Of a stretch of 64,000 nt of DNA, positions 1-10,200 are shown in pieces (position 1 is the first letter of the stretch; each line of letters starts with the position of its first letter). The DNA is from Ephemerocybe angulata. Taxonomy: Eukaryota > Basidiomycota > Agaricomycetes > Agaricales > Psathyrellaceae. The notes under the pieces are model-generated. The model ran no database searches. It saw only the letters and a program-made list of their open reading frames with translations, and had not been told where the DNA came from. A program made the translations under genes and the position numbers. The stretch spans positions 558,001 to 622,000 of the forward strand of contig JAACJK010000223.1 in the NCBI GenBank assembly GCA_013368325.1, read 5' to 3'.

Positions 1-5
1 CTTAG

Positions 6-832
6 GTCACCGACGTGAAGAGCCAGGACTTCCGATGCTACAACTCGGCAGGAAGTGCGACCGCTCAGACCTACACTGGCGTTTCTGCTGGTTCAAAGAT
101 CGGGTTTGCCACCAACGGAGCGATCTCCCACCCTAGTGCAAGTCCATCCACTCTCGACGGGAGTATTTGCCCGTAAGTTAACGTTTTACCCAGATTACCA
201 ACATCTACATGGCCAAGGCACCTGGGTCTGTTGCTGACTGGAAGGGAGACGGCGCTGTCTGGTTCAAGGTCGGGACAGGTTCATTGTATTCAAAATTACA
301 CTTTTACTCAAGGCTTGGGTAATAGGTCTATGAAATCTCTGCTGTGACTGATGGCGGAAGCTCAATCAGCTGGCCCTCAGCCGGTGTGTTGACTTTTTAC
401 CCATCTCAATATTTTAAGCTCAATGTCATGTTATCTCCCAAGGGATGGCCAAGGTAGAGTTTACAATCCCCCAGTCTCTTCCCTCTGGCGAATATCTCGT
501 CCGAATCGAGAACGCAGCCCTACACTCTGCTTCAGCACAGGGAGGTGGTGAGCGCTCTTCATTCCCTCATGCGCTCTGGCACCTCTAACGTCAAATCTAG
601 CCCAGTGGTACATCAGCTGTGCCCAGGTTCAGGTAGTGAACGGCGGAAATGGCAACCCGAGCCCCTTGGTCTCGATTCCTGGCCTCTACACCGGAACTGA
701 GCCTGGAATTATGCTCAACATCTACTACCCAGTCCCCAAGACATACGTCCAGCCCGGCCCCGTAAGTACCACCATTAAAGGCTTTTGCAGTCACTCATAG
801 TCTTGGCTTTTCAGGCTGTTTGGCGCGGATGA
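6..832 (+). CDS. AA9 (GH61) lytic polysaccharide monooxygenase, 5' part outside window
   Basis: Copper-dependent secreted oxidase that cleaves cellulose and related glucans. Exons read 6-137, 194-268, 326-383, 443-547, 601-761 and 815-832, giving 182 residues of the mature C-terminal part. Visible landmarks are HPS-ITNIYMAK (second copper-brace His), WKGDGAVWFK, the ALHSA motif (second-shell His), GAQWYISCAQ (conserved Gln and axial Tyr), GLYTGTEPGI and the hallmark end NIYYPVPKTYVQPGPAVW. The protein stops right after this, so there is no CBM1 or linker. The signal peptide and His1 lie upstream of the window. The frame can be closed at 138-193 only with a GC-AG intron (donor GCAAGT). Family assignment is firm; exon edges are by eye. 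Confidence 0.93.
138..193 (+). other. GC-AG intron in the AA9 gene
   Basis: The exon ends ...CAC CCT AGT and the intron begins GCAAGTCC and ends ACCCAG, phase 0. The neighbouring GT at 177 would put the next exon out of the frame that encodes IYMAKAP. GCAAGT is the usual consensus for GC donors. Confidence 0.75.
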
Positions 833-1666
833 ACGATAGCTGGGGGAGAGACGTACCCGGTCACCACTGGACCGACCCTGATGCAGCATAGTTTTTTAGT
901 TCTACCAAAGAAATATATTTCGTCGACTTCAATATCCTCTCATCGAGCTCTCTGAGTGGATGGCTTGGATGGCACAAGGATCGAGGCCTTCGGGCTCCGT
1001 TGCTTGGGGCCCAGAGCGGGTTCTAGTGGGTTACTTCCTCTTGGCACAGCTCCCGGGGTTGTTCGACGACTGTTGAGGTTCTCGTCCACGCGTCGGGCCC
1101 CGGGTCGGGAAACCGTGCGATGGACTGCTCATCTACTACAGTCTACTACATACTAAAGTTTCGAGTAACCCAGACGGACTTCACCTTGTTAATGACTAGG
1201 TATAGGTCCATCCGCCTTGTTCAAACTTCAGAAGAGGTGAAGGAAAGCATGGGCTCACACGTGGGATCGGAGAGGATCCTTGATGCGATCAGGTTCGCCA
1301 CGCGATCGGGAATTGCCCAATCCGGCAGAGAGCCTGGAGGCCGACCAAATAGGGGCGTTGCTTTAGCAACTTTGTCTTTCGACCTCCTTTCTGATGAGTA
1401 CAACGTCAGTCTTGTTATTGAGTTGAGTACTTTCAATAACTGACGCAGGTCGTTGCGACGCAACATAGCTGCCATTAGGCCTATCAGAACCATACTGAAC
1501 GGACTTCGATGAAAGAGGTTCTCTCCAGTCAAACAGAAAAAGAAACAAGCGCCGAACAAAAGTCTGATGTGCCCGGTGCCGTGTTCGTTTCGAAGCAACG
1601 GATCTAGTTGTGCCTTGTTGGAAAGGCCTTAAGGTCGAGGCGGGCGAGGTCGGTGGCCTACATATC
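833..1666. other. Intergenic, no supported gene
   Basis: Overlapping ORFs of 60-125 codons exist on both strands (for example 1221-1598 minus), but none shows a recognisable domain, splice context or family resemblance. It probably holds the AA9 3' UTR and the promoter of the next gene. Confidence 0.6.
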
Positions 1667-1703
1667 CTTTCCCCCCTCCCCCCTTCCCCCCGTTGTCTCC
1701 GGT
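1667..1703 (+). promoter_or_regulatory. CT-rich tract before a secreted-protein gene
   Basis: A nearly pure C/T run lies just upstream of the ATG at 1717. Such pyrimidine tracts are common near transcription starts of well-expressed fungal genes; the role here is inferred. Confidence 0.4.
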
Positions 1704-1716
1704 CAGGTCATTCATT

Positions 1717-2851
1717 ATGTTCCAATCCAAGTCTATTGTCGTCATTCTTTTGCTCGCCATCTCACAGCTTGCTGTGGCTGGCACGTCTCATATTAACCGA
1801 GCCAGCCTCGGGGGTGCAGTCAAGCATCGCACCAACGCTGCCCGTATGGCCGATGGTCTTGCCCCCTTCCCTCCCGTGCAGCTTAAAAGACGCCATGGCG
1901 GCGGCGGGCAGCCTCAGCCTCAGCACCCCCAGACGCCCACAACTCCCAACAAACCTCAGCCATCTCCTACCAAGCCGTGAGATCTATTCGTCGATTTTAT
2001 GACTTGGCTTCGCTCACGTCCTTGACCAGTGACTGCGATGACAAGAAGAACCAACATCTCAAGTGCAAGAAGAAGCAGGGAGGTGCCACTGTTGGCTATG
2101 TTAGCAAGGACTGGTCGAAGAAGGGCAAGCGGGGCTTCGGTCTCTGCAGCAGCAACAATGATGCCTTGAAGGTCGATTTCGAAAACTCTGTTACTCCTTT
2201 CCCTTTCAAGCTCAGCAGCGTCAGTCCTCCTTCTACACGACTCCCGGTAACCGTACTAACTTCGTCGTGTAGGGCGGTAAAGATTCTTTCCCTTACCTCG
2301 GGTTCTCCGGTAACAACCTCAAGCCTGGATCGGGGTACGTTGGCAACGTTCTCGCGTGCTGCTGCTCCTCATCATCATCGTGAACCTTGTGATTTCTAGC
2401 GATTCCGCAGTGCTGACCGGTACTCAACAAAGTCCGTAACACGCTCTTTCGGACTGTGCGCCATGCTGACCGTTACCCCCTAGCCAACCGCGGAAACGCT
2501 CCTTCAAACGTTGGAAACGCGTTCTCGAACTGGTCCGCCAACTCCGAGTCCACCATCTGGCACTATACCCGGAGCTCCAAGCTTGTTGAGTGTGAGTATC
2601 GCCTTGCTTCGCCATATGGTCGTTGGGTCTAATGGGTTTCTCAGCTAAATGGGTCAACACTGGAGGCGTTACTGTTGACTCGAAGGTCTTCTACGACCCC
2701 TCCGATGACTTGTTCCATCTCGTCACCGGGGACGCCACCGCATTCAACAAGAAGTGTCCTAACGCATACGAAGTTGTGCGTCCATGATTCTCATTTCTTC
2801 CAACTATATCCAGCTAAACCCTTTCATCAGGAACTCTCTCTCGAGGATTAA
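1717..2851 (+). CDS. Secreted protein of unknown function, 7 exons
   Basis: Exons 1717-1976, 2030-2219, 2273-2334, 2400-2419, 2484-2591, 2645-2775 and 2831-2851 join in frame to 263 residues. The start gives a clear signal peptide (MFQSKSIVVILLLAISQLAVAG). A Gly/Gln/Pro-rich stretch around residues 65-86 (HGGGGQPQPQHPQTPTTP) follows. After it comes a Lys- and Cys-containing region (residues ~88-130: DCDDKKNQHLKC, GYVSKDWSKKG, RGFGLC), then a Ser/Asn/Trp-rich half with NAFSNWSANSES, STIWHYTRSS and a late Cys (NKKCPNAYEV). The fourth exon is only 20 nt. No catalytic motif or Pfam-like signature was recognised. A small secreted, possibly cell-wall or effector-like protein is a guess; only secretion is supported. 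Confidence 0.75.
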
Positions 2852-3447
2852 CCGCCGAGACCTCAAGTCTGTAGCGGTACCCACATCTTCTCTACCCTGA
2901 CGACAATAAGCGGTATAAAACCGCGAAACTCTACCTTGGACATTGGATTCTATGGATCGTACCTTCACCGTTCCAGGATGGACACAAGCTACATATTTCA
3001 CTCTTTACCATGGCAGCCGCCAGCTTCATTCTTTGGACTCTTTTTTAATGTAGTCTTACTCCTTCGCCTGGACATTCTTCTACTAATCACTGGGACACTT
3101 ACTACTAGAGGCCAGAGTTTCTATCTTACTTATAACGAGCATTCCTCGTATACTACGATACTCAAGGGGAACGGAGACCGCTCCAATCCTCGCGCCTCTT
3201 CGTCCCAGATTTACAACTCAGGACGCAAGGCAGGATTCTTGCGCGTTACTACCAACCAACCTAGCTATACACCGTATATACTAGCACCAAACTACCCTCA
3301 CCCCAAACTACCTTTCCGAAACCCGATTGTATCCCGCGTGTCGTATTATCAATACCGATACCAAGACACAGATACCCACACAGACGACTCCGAGCACATG
3401 GATGAGAGTAAGTGCATATGTTCCGATGCCCTGGCAACGTTTCAACG
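2852..3447. other. Intergenic between convergent genes
   Basis: An open frame on the plus strand (2936-3823) runs through here but continues antisense across exons of the transporter gene and resembles nothing. No other structure was seen. Confidence 0.6.
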
Positions 3448-5946
3448 TCAACAACTCTCGTCGGGCGGAAGGTTTGGCGTCGTTGTCGTTGCCACTGAGG
3501 CCGAAGGTCGAACGGCGTATCTGCTATTGAGTCTTATTCTCCTTCCATATTTCCAGAAAATCCATGGTCTGGGAGGAACAGGGTCAGCGTGGTGGCATGA
3601 TGACCGCAACGACAAATCCGAGGAAGGGCTTCCTTACGCTGGGCATCCAATCAGGATGGCAAGGGCAGCGAGGATCGTGCTCGCGTTTCCGTATCCCAAT
3701 CTTTCAAAGATGGCGGGCCCGAAAAGAGGAAACCCGAATCCCGCGAACGAGCGGAGACACGAGATTGTGGCGAGCGCTAGGGAATGTGCGAAGGCACGCA
3801 TCAGACGGCCATTCGACCAATAAATGGCATTGAGATACACACCGGATGCAGCGTGTAAGCTGAAGGCGTCCACAACGTACGTTTGCATGGATTGGAAATT
3901 GAGTATCATTCCCATTCCAATAAGCCCAACTCCCTGAGAAAGGGGAGCATGATGAAAGATCGCCCTGAGTCTTAAAAGATACATGGAGGCGTTATATGAG
4001 AAAATCAGACGTACGATATCGGTCAGAGCCCAGTGAAGTTGTTGCTGGGAAGACCATCCTGAGATCAGAAGGCCCACAGGCAGGAGAATGGTGCCCGGTA
4101 CCATTGAAGCTACGAAATCGGTCAATACAAAGGCTTCCAGAGACGAAGGAATCGGAAAACGAACGTAACCTGTATTCCGGCTCTCCGATACCCCGGTTGC
4201 CCCTTCTCAAATGCAAGTAGATCTGGTCGACGAAGAAAGCACCGACAATCGATGCTGTAGCTAGACCTACACCAAGGGCGATGTACTGTAGCCCAGCGAT
4301 CTCAGCTGTCTGCCCATACACCCCAGCGAAAATAAACGGAATCCGCGTTAGAAAGACTGGAGGCAAACAACATAAGTCAGTCTTCTCTGCGGCTGAAGTA
4401 TGCAGGAGAGATATATTACGATAAAAGATTCCATATACGAACGCAGTATAGAGACTGAAGAGTTGGACGATGGGTTCGCGCCAAATCAATTGCGCGGGTC
4501 GCGCAAGCGCAGTGAGCAAAACACTACGGATACTACAAACGATGATAGTTCGAGTTAGCAAATTGCCCAATGTCCACAAATACAGATAAATGGCACCTTT
4601 CTTTGCACCCTGTATCATATACAGAGCGGATATACTGATAGCCACCACCAGCACCCCGTTGCCTTAGCGTCGATCTTAGCTTCTGAGCTTTTGCCTCTAA
4701 AAGGACAGGTGGATAGGCTATTCATAAAATTTATTCAGCTAGCCGTACCCCATGCATTGTGCAGCATGAAGGGGTTTACTTTCATGGAGTAGAAATGCCG
4801 CTGATAGCTGTATTGTGATGTCGAAGAGGCTGATTGACCAAAACTGCCGCAAGTCAGGATAGTGTTGAAGAGACGCCGGTGAGAAAGGTTCGCCTACCAC
4901 CCATCGCCACGTTGCGCGGTGAGTTATCCTGTGGGACCCCGACCTTTACTCAGCTACCAGTGTGGTGCGCAAAGGAGGAAGCTAAGAACGTACCATCCAG
5001 CACAGACGGGTCCGACAACAGGGCCAAGCATGGATACAAAGGTGTAGAGTGCCATCACTCTTCCCCGCTTTTCTTCGTGAAATAAATCCCCTACGACTGC
5101 CCCTCCAACCTGACAAAAGGCTGTCAACATCCTGTCGTTGAGATTCTTTTATTGAGGGAACCTACAGAAAGTGGCGCACTCCCACCAACCCCAGCTAGAA
5201 ATCGAAATACCAGCAGTTGTGTCGCCGTCGTCGAGAAGCCACAAGCCACATTCCATACTGATTGGGTTGAGCATGTGGAGAGCCTTGGTAGCAAATGGAC
5301 TTACTTAGATAGAACCAATTAGAGTACTTGAGAAGCTTCGATCTTCCATAAACTTCGCTCATAGGACCGACAACCTAGTGCGGTCATTCAGAGGTGTGAA
5401 AAAGGGCGACTTCTCGCCAATGTTAGACCAAATGGCGCTTACGAGCGGTCCTACGGCTGTGTAAACATCGTTAGAGGATGTAGAACCATGGTAAGTGCGA
5501 TCCAAACTCGCCGTATCCCAGAACGAATGCAGACGTGATCATAGATATGAGAACTGCATTCCTCATGCCCAGCTCATGTGCGATATCTTCGCTTGCAGGA
5601 GCTATCATGGCAGAAGATGCCGGGCTCACGAAGTTGAAGGCGGATACCACGAATGTTGTAGCCCACTTCCTCTTCGAAGACCAACTGGAGGTGGCGAGGT
5701 AAGATTAGGCTAGTTCGAAGAGTGATGGAAGGAAACGTACTTTTTCGGGTTTGAAGGATCATCGGGGCCGTCCCAGTCCACCCATTGTACCTCTTCTGGA
5801 CGTTCGATGTGTTCGAAGGATATGCCTCTAGCGTGTTTAGTCCCTGGAAATGAACTCGTCGACGCGATTTTCTCGGGTAAACCTTCGTCTTCAGCGATGG
5901 TCGTCTCCGCGCTGTGAGGATATTGGAAGGGGGCGTTCAAAGCCAT
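3448..5946 (-). CDS. MFS transporter, DHA1 polyamine/drug-type
   Basis: Twelve-helix proton-coupled membrane exporter. Roughly 14 exons splice with short introns. The N-terminus (ATG at 5946) has the acidic lead VQWVDWDGPDDPSNPK-NW typical of this subfamily. Next come KRKWATTFVVSAFNF (TM1), FVLGYAVGPLVVGPMSEVYG (motif A-like), LLVFRFLAGVGGSAPLSVGG, MLGPVVGPVCAGW (antiporter motif C) and THRATWRWVFW. The second half has ETYPPVLLEAKAQKLR, RPAQLIWREPIVQLFSLY, GVYGQTAEIAGLQYI, EYRLPSMVPGTILLPVGLL, QSMQTYVVDAFSLHAASAL, RSFAGFGFPLFGPAIF and the end IGCPAPWIFWKYGRRIR. Odd points: a 14-nt microexon (5443-5456) and a GC-AG intron before it (5457-5511). The junctions around 4540-4680 are the least certain. 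Substrate cannot be told from sequence. Confidence 0.9.
5457..5511 (-). other. GC-AG intron in the MFS transporter gene
   Basis: On the minus strand the exon ends ...GGATACG, then GCGAGT...TTTACACAG, then CCGTAGGA. Phase 1 joining restores GYAVGPL, the expected TM2/motif A sequence; the nearby GT donor gives the wrong frame. Confidence 0.7.
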
Positions 5947-7231
5947 TAGGCCCTTTTCCGCGAAGAGAAGACCTTAAAGTAATCCCTAGAGTGGAGAAGA
6001 AGACTGTAATAGCGACCTCCGAAGCCACATTGTTCTATTTAAGCTACACCTTGAGACAAAAATATGTGAGCTTTTACTCATGGTACACATCTCTCAGCAG
6101 CCACAGAGGCTGTCTAACTCCTCGCAAGTCTTCGGCATTCCCACTGAGGATTTCTCCAGCACATGGGCTGGGCCTGGAGGTTTGTTGACGGTGAGAACTA
6201 CTTGAAGACGAGTCAAGGGAGTGTATGTGAGATAATTATCCGACGGGTTATAATTCCCAGCTTGTCCGTCAGGATCGCAATAATGCCTGTCTAGGTTTAG
6301 AGCGCGTCAGCGAGGCACTTGGCGGGCGCGTGTAGACCCCAAATGCTTGGAGTTGGCAACCTCAGTACAGTGCGCAGTGGACTTGGGTGACTCTGTGGTG
6401 GTGGTCTGGAGGAAGGAAGGGTATGATTGCCGATCATGCGCGCGTTCGTTATTCCCACTGCCAGCGCTTATTAGTGACCGTAATTGGCGACCGTACCGAG
6501 GGGGTGAGGGGACTGGTGCTAGACTGAATCGAGACACCTAATCTCACAGACAAGCCGGGGTAGCTTCTAAGCTGCTTAGACAGGGAGGTTGAGCGAGCTC
6601 GAGCTCAGAACCCAAACAATCTCGAACTTGATTGTGGGATGCACTCCATAGAAACGTTGAACGTCGCTTTCCTTCGCTGTTAAGTTACTTGAGTATATAC
6701 TGTAAATGCCATTCAACGCGGGCTCGTTATTTTATTTCGTGAACCTCGAGGATTCCGTCACTCCTACTATCGAAGGCGGCAAGAAGGCGGACTCGGACCC
6801 AGATGTGGAAGCCTGAGGGCGAACCACATGTCAATCCAAGATCAAGATAAGATAAGATTGGAATTTAATCTAATCGTTGATACCTATCTAATCTTTGATA
6901 CCTACAGGGGCATCAATATTTGATGGGCAATGATTCAAGGACTCCTCAACTTTCACTCAATCCACGATGTGTTCGCACTGTTGTTCAACCGCAACGGGCG
7001 CTTGCTGCATGTCGCTTCCCATTCCTGACTCTCCACTAACACGAACCCATCTCAAGGCCCCCCTAAACACAGAATCCCAGCTTCTGTCATAGCCATATCA
7101 ATGCGGTAAAGCCGGGGCAATGGTGAGTAAACATCTCCCAATTCAACAGAAAGCTGTAACAGCTGTGCTGACGTCGGGCGCTTGTTCAAGACCTCCTTCT
7201 CAAGTTCCCCCCTCGCTAAATCCACGCCGAC
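5947..7231. other. Divergent intergenic region (MFS transporter / gene A)
   Basis: About 1.3 kb between divergent start codons at 5946 and 7232. It contains a GATA-motif cluster (6844-6906). Short ORFs at 6307-6541 have no resemblance to proteins. Confidence 0.6.
6844..6906 (+). promoter_or_regulatory. Tandem GATAAG cluster with ATCTAATC arms
   Basis: AAGATAAGATAAGATTGG is followed by AATCTAATC and TATCTAATCTTTGATACC. GATAAG/HGATAR is the binding core of fungal GATA factors. The same arrangement recurs near 17885 and 54592 (inverted). Confidence 0.5.
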
Positions 7232-10200
7232 ATGCACACTTCAGCACCCCGTCGTCATCCAGAGACTGCTACTACTACCACTAATTATGCTCGTGCTCGT
7301 GCTCGTGCTCGCGGCGCTGTGTACGCGCCCGTGGACCCCTTCAAGCCCTCTGTCGCACTAGGAGTCAAGAAAATCCTCGGAAAGACGAAAGACAGGACGA
7401 TCGACGACATACACGTCGATCGCACGAGAGGAGAGCGAAGGGAGGAGAAGGGAGTCGCAACAAAACCATCGAATGACCACCGGTATTCGACCACACACTA
7501 CCAACCGACCCGGCCACTGAGATCTACGCCTCCCCCGCAGTCCTGGTACTCCAACAACTACAGAAGTGCGCCTGCCCCCACCCTGGTCCAATGGGCGGAG
7601 GATCACAGCCGCAGTCAGGATGCACCAGACACCACCTGGGCGCCTCAAAGTTGGGCTCAGGGGTGGGGTCACGCAGACAATGACACGTGGGGTGGTCGGG
7701 ACGCTGGAGATTGGGGGCCTCCCATCCAACGGAGACAGGGAGCTGGATGGGACACTCCTGCTCCGGAGGGCGAACAGCACGACTGGGGCACTCGTGCTCC
7801 GGAGCGCGAACAGCACGACTGGGGCATTCGTGCTCCGGAGGTCGAACAGCACGACTGGGGCATTCGTGTTCCGGAGGTCGAACAGCACGACTGGGGCACT
7901 CGTGTTCCGGAGGGTGAACAGCACGATTGGGGCACTCCTTTTTCGGAGGCCAAACAGCACCACTGGGGCAGCTCTTACGCCTCGGGCTCAGGGAATACGG
8001 AGGGGTTTGGCGGTGGCTGGGGGCCGTCGGCCATCGAAGGTCATACGAATGTACCAAGTCAGCCGGTTCAGAGCAAACCAGCGTGGAGGGCTGTACGAAA
8101 ATCGAAGCATCCGCGTAGAGAGCAGGGCAAGGCTGGAGGGGCCACGTCTCAAGCCCAGGAACAGACGGGTTTGAGCGGGATGGTACATCCGGTCAGATTC
8201 AGCGCTGGCGATTCTTTAGGAACCATTGACGAAGCTGCGAGTCGTTGGCGTACTGCGGATGAGGAAGACGACGGACGGCGTGTCGCCAATGAGCCTGTCT
8301 TCGAACATAACAGTCTTGGAAGGGCGCCTTCGAATCCAACGCAGGATGACGCTGCGATCATGGACTCCCTCCTAGAGAAACTCAGTTATGGTCCTGGTAC
8401 ACGACGGCGTAGACGGCGTAGAGTTCGATCCGCCAATACTCGGTCTCATGAAAGTCCCCCTCAGTCGCCAGCACCCCAAACTTCGCGCATCCCTGAGCGA
8501 AGCGACACATTACCAAGTGTTTTCGATCGCTTTGGGGATCTTAGTCTACAGTCTCGAGATCGACTTAAAGATGCGAACATACCGCCTGCAGACGATGATG
8601 ATCTTGTTCTCGCCGAAGAACCGTCGGGCACCAGTGCGAAACGCTGTTCTCGCTGCAACTCTACCTCTACACCCCTCTGGCGCTTCGATCGAACAACCGA
8701 TAAGCCACTCTGTGAAGCATGCTACAGGATGCCGGACCGCGTCAAACCACCTATCCCTCGGGTCCTCCAGAAACGGGTACGACGACCCCTCCCACCCCTT
8801 CCCCCAAGTGGACCTAGAGCTATGTCGCCCCCAGCTTCAGGAGATGCTCCATCAAATGATCTTGGAGGTGCTTTTGCAGACGACACCGAGGGCACATGGC
8901 TCAACGACCCACCTGAGTCTGGTGAAGACGTTCTCGGTGTCGGTATCGGACTCACAAAGACGTCAGAGGGGGCTGCCAATGTACAGCTCGAGACAGACTC
9001 CCACAAGTCCCAGCTCACCAGTGTCCCGCTCCTCTTCTCTGCCTACGTGCCAGATCCAATCCTTCATCCGTCAAACCTTACGTCTGACGTTTCGTCTGGT
9101 TCTCAATTTGTTTCGCCCAATGAAAGCCAGCCATCTCGCAAGACTTTTGTTGACCTCGAGCCCTCTGAGACCATTACGAAGGCCTTCGTCCCTAAAGGCT
9201 TGCTCTCTTCCGGTCTGCAGGACAAACAAGATCGTTCTGAGAAACACCAAGAGGCGCTTGCTCGCGAAACCGGAGGATTCAGAGCTTCGCTCAGTAATGT
9301 ACCTAACAAACCGCCTCCTCCTCAGACTGGCTTGCTCGGCACCATCACCGTCCATGAACGAGAGTTGAAGCGTGAAGGAGGCGTGGGCTCTACTCTCACA
9401 GAGCGCGAGCGGGAGAAGCGTATGGCGGAGGAGAGGCAGCGTCGACTCGACGAGCAGCAGCGGCAGCAGATGGACCAGATGCATCAGGCTAGCTCGATGT
9501 ACGGCGCTCCTTTCGGGTTCAACCCGATGATGAGCCCCATGATGATGACTGGAGGAGGAAGAATGGACCCTATGATGGGTGGTCAGCCAGCTCTCAACCT
9601 GATGATGACTGGAGGCGGAATGAACCCTATGATGGGGTACGGGATGATGCCTAACTTCAACCTCGCTGCTCAGCAGGCTGCCCAAGCGTACCATAATGCC
9701 ATGATGGCGTTCTCCGTAGCTGGGTCGCAGGGCGGTGGTGACAGGGGTGGCTCTGCAGCTCAGCAAAACCCAGCCACGATGGGTCAAGGCAATATGGGGG
9801 GAATGGGCGGGTTCGACTCTTGCATGTCGATGAACATGATGGGAATGATGGGTGGTATGGGTGGCATGAACCCTCAGATGGGTAACCCGCAGATGATGGG
9901 CAATCCTCAAGCTGCACAGACAACAGGTATGTCGCAGTTTGACCCTTCCTCACCACATCAACTGAGCCAAATTACGCGCGCAGAAGTCCAGGACGTCAAT
10001 GCCTCGCTGAAGATGAAGGAGCGCGACGCTGGGAGGGAGTCCAGAGAGATTCGAGAAAGGGACGCGAGGCTCACAGAGGTTCGGCCGCGACCTGTATCAC
10101 AGGCAGTGAGCGAGGAGGCAGAAGATGTTGAATGGGGCTGGCTCAGTTCGTCGGAGGAGAAGGCGCGCATTCGCGGTGCTGGTCAACCAATACCAGAGAA

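Noticed and set aside
1221..1598. 125-codon minus-strand ORF
   Set aside because: No homology, no splice context, overlaps an equally anonymous plus ORF.
2936..3823. 295-codon plus-strand ORF
   Set aside because: Its second half is antisense to well-supported 3' exons of the MFS transporter and its product resembles nothing.
7358..8174. Five overlapping ORFs of 60-200 codons on both strands
   Set aside because: They are open only because the 36-bp coding repeats of gene A keep all frames free of stops.
9071..9910. 279-codon minus-strand ORF rich in His and Ser
   Set aside because: Antisense to the Met-rich part of gene A; ATG codons read as CAT (His), which explains its composition.
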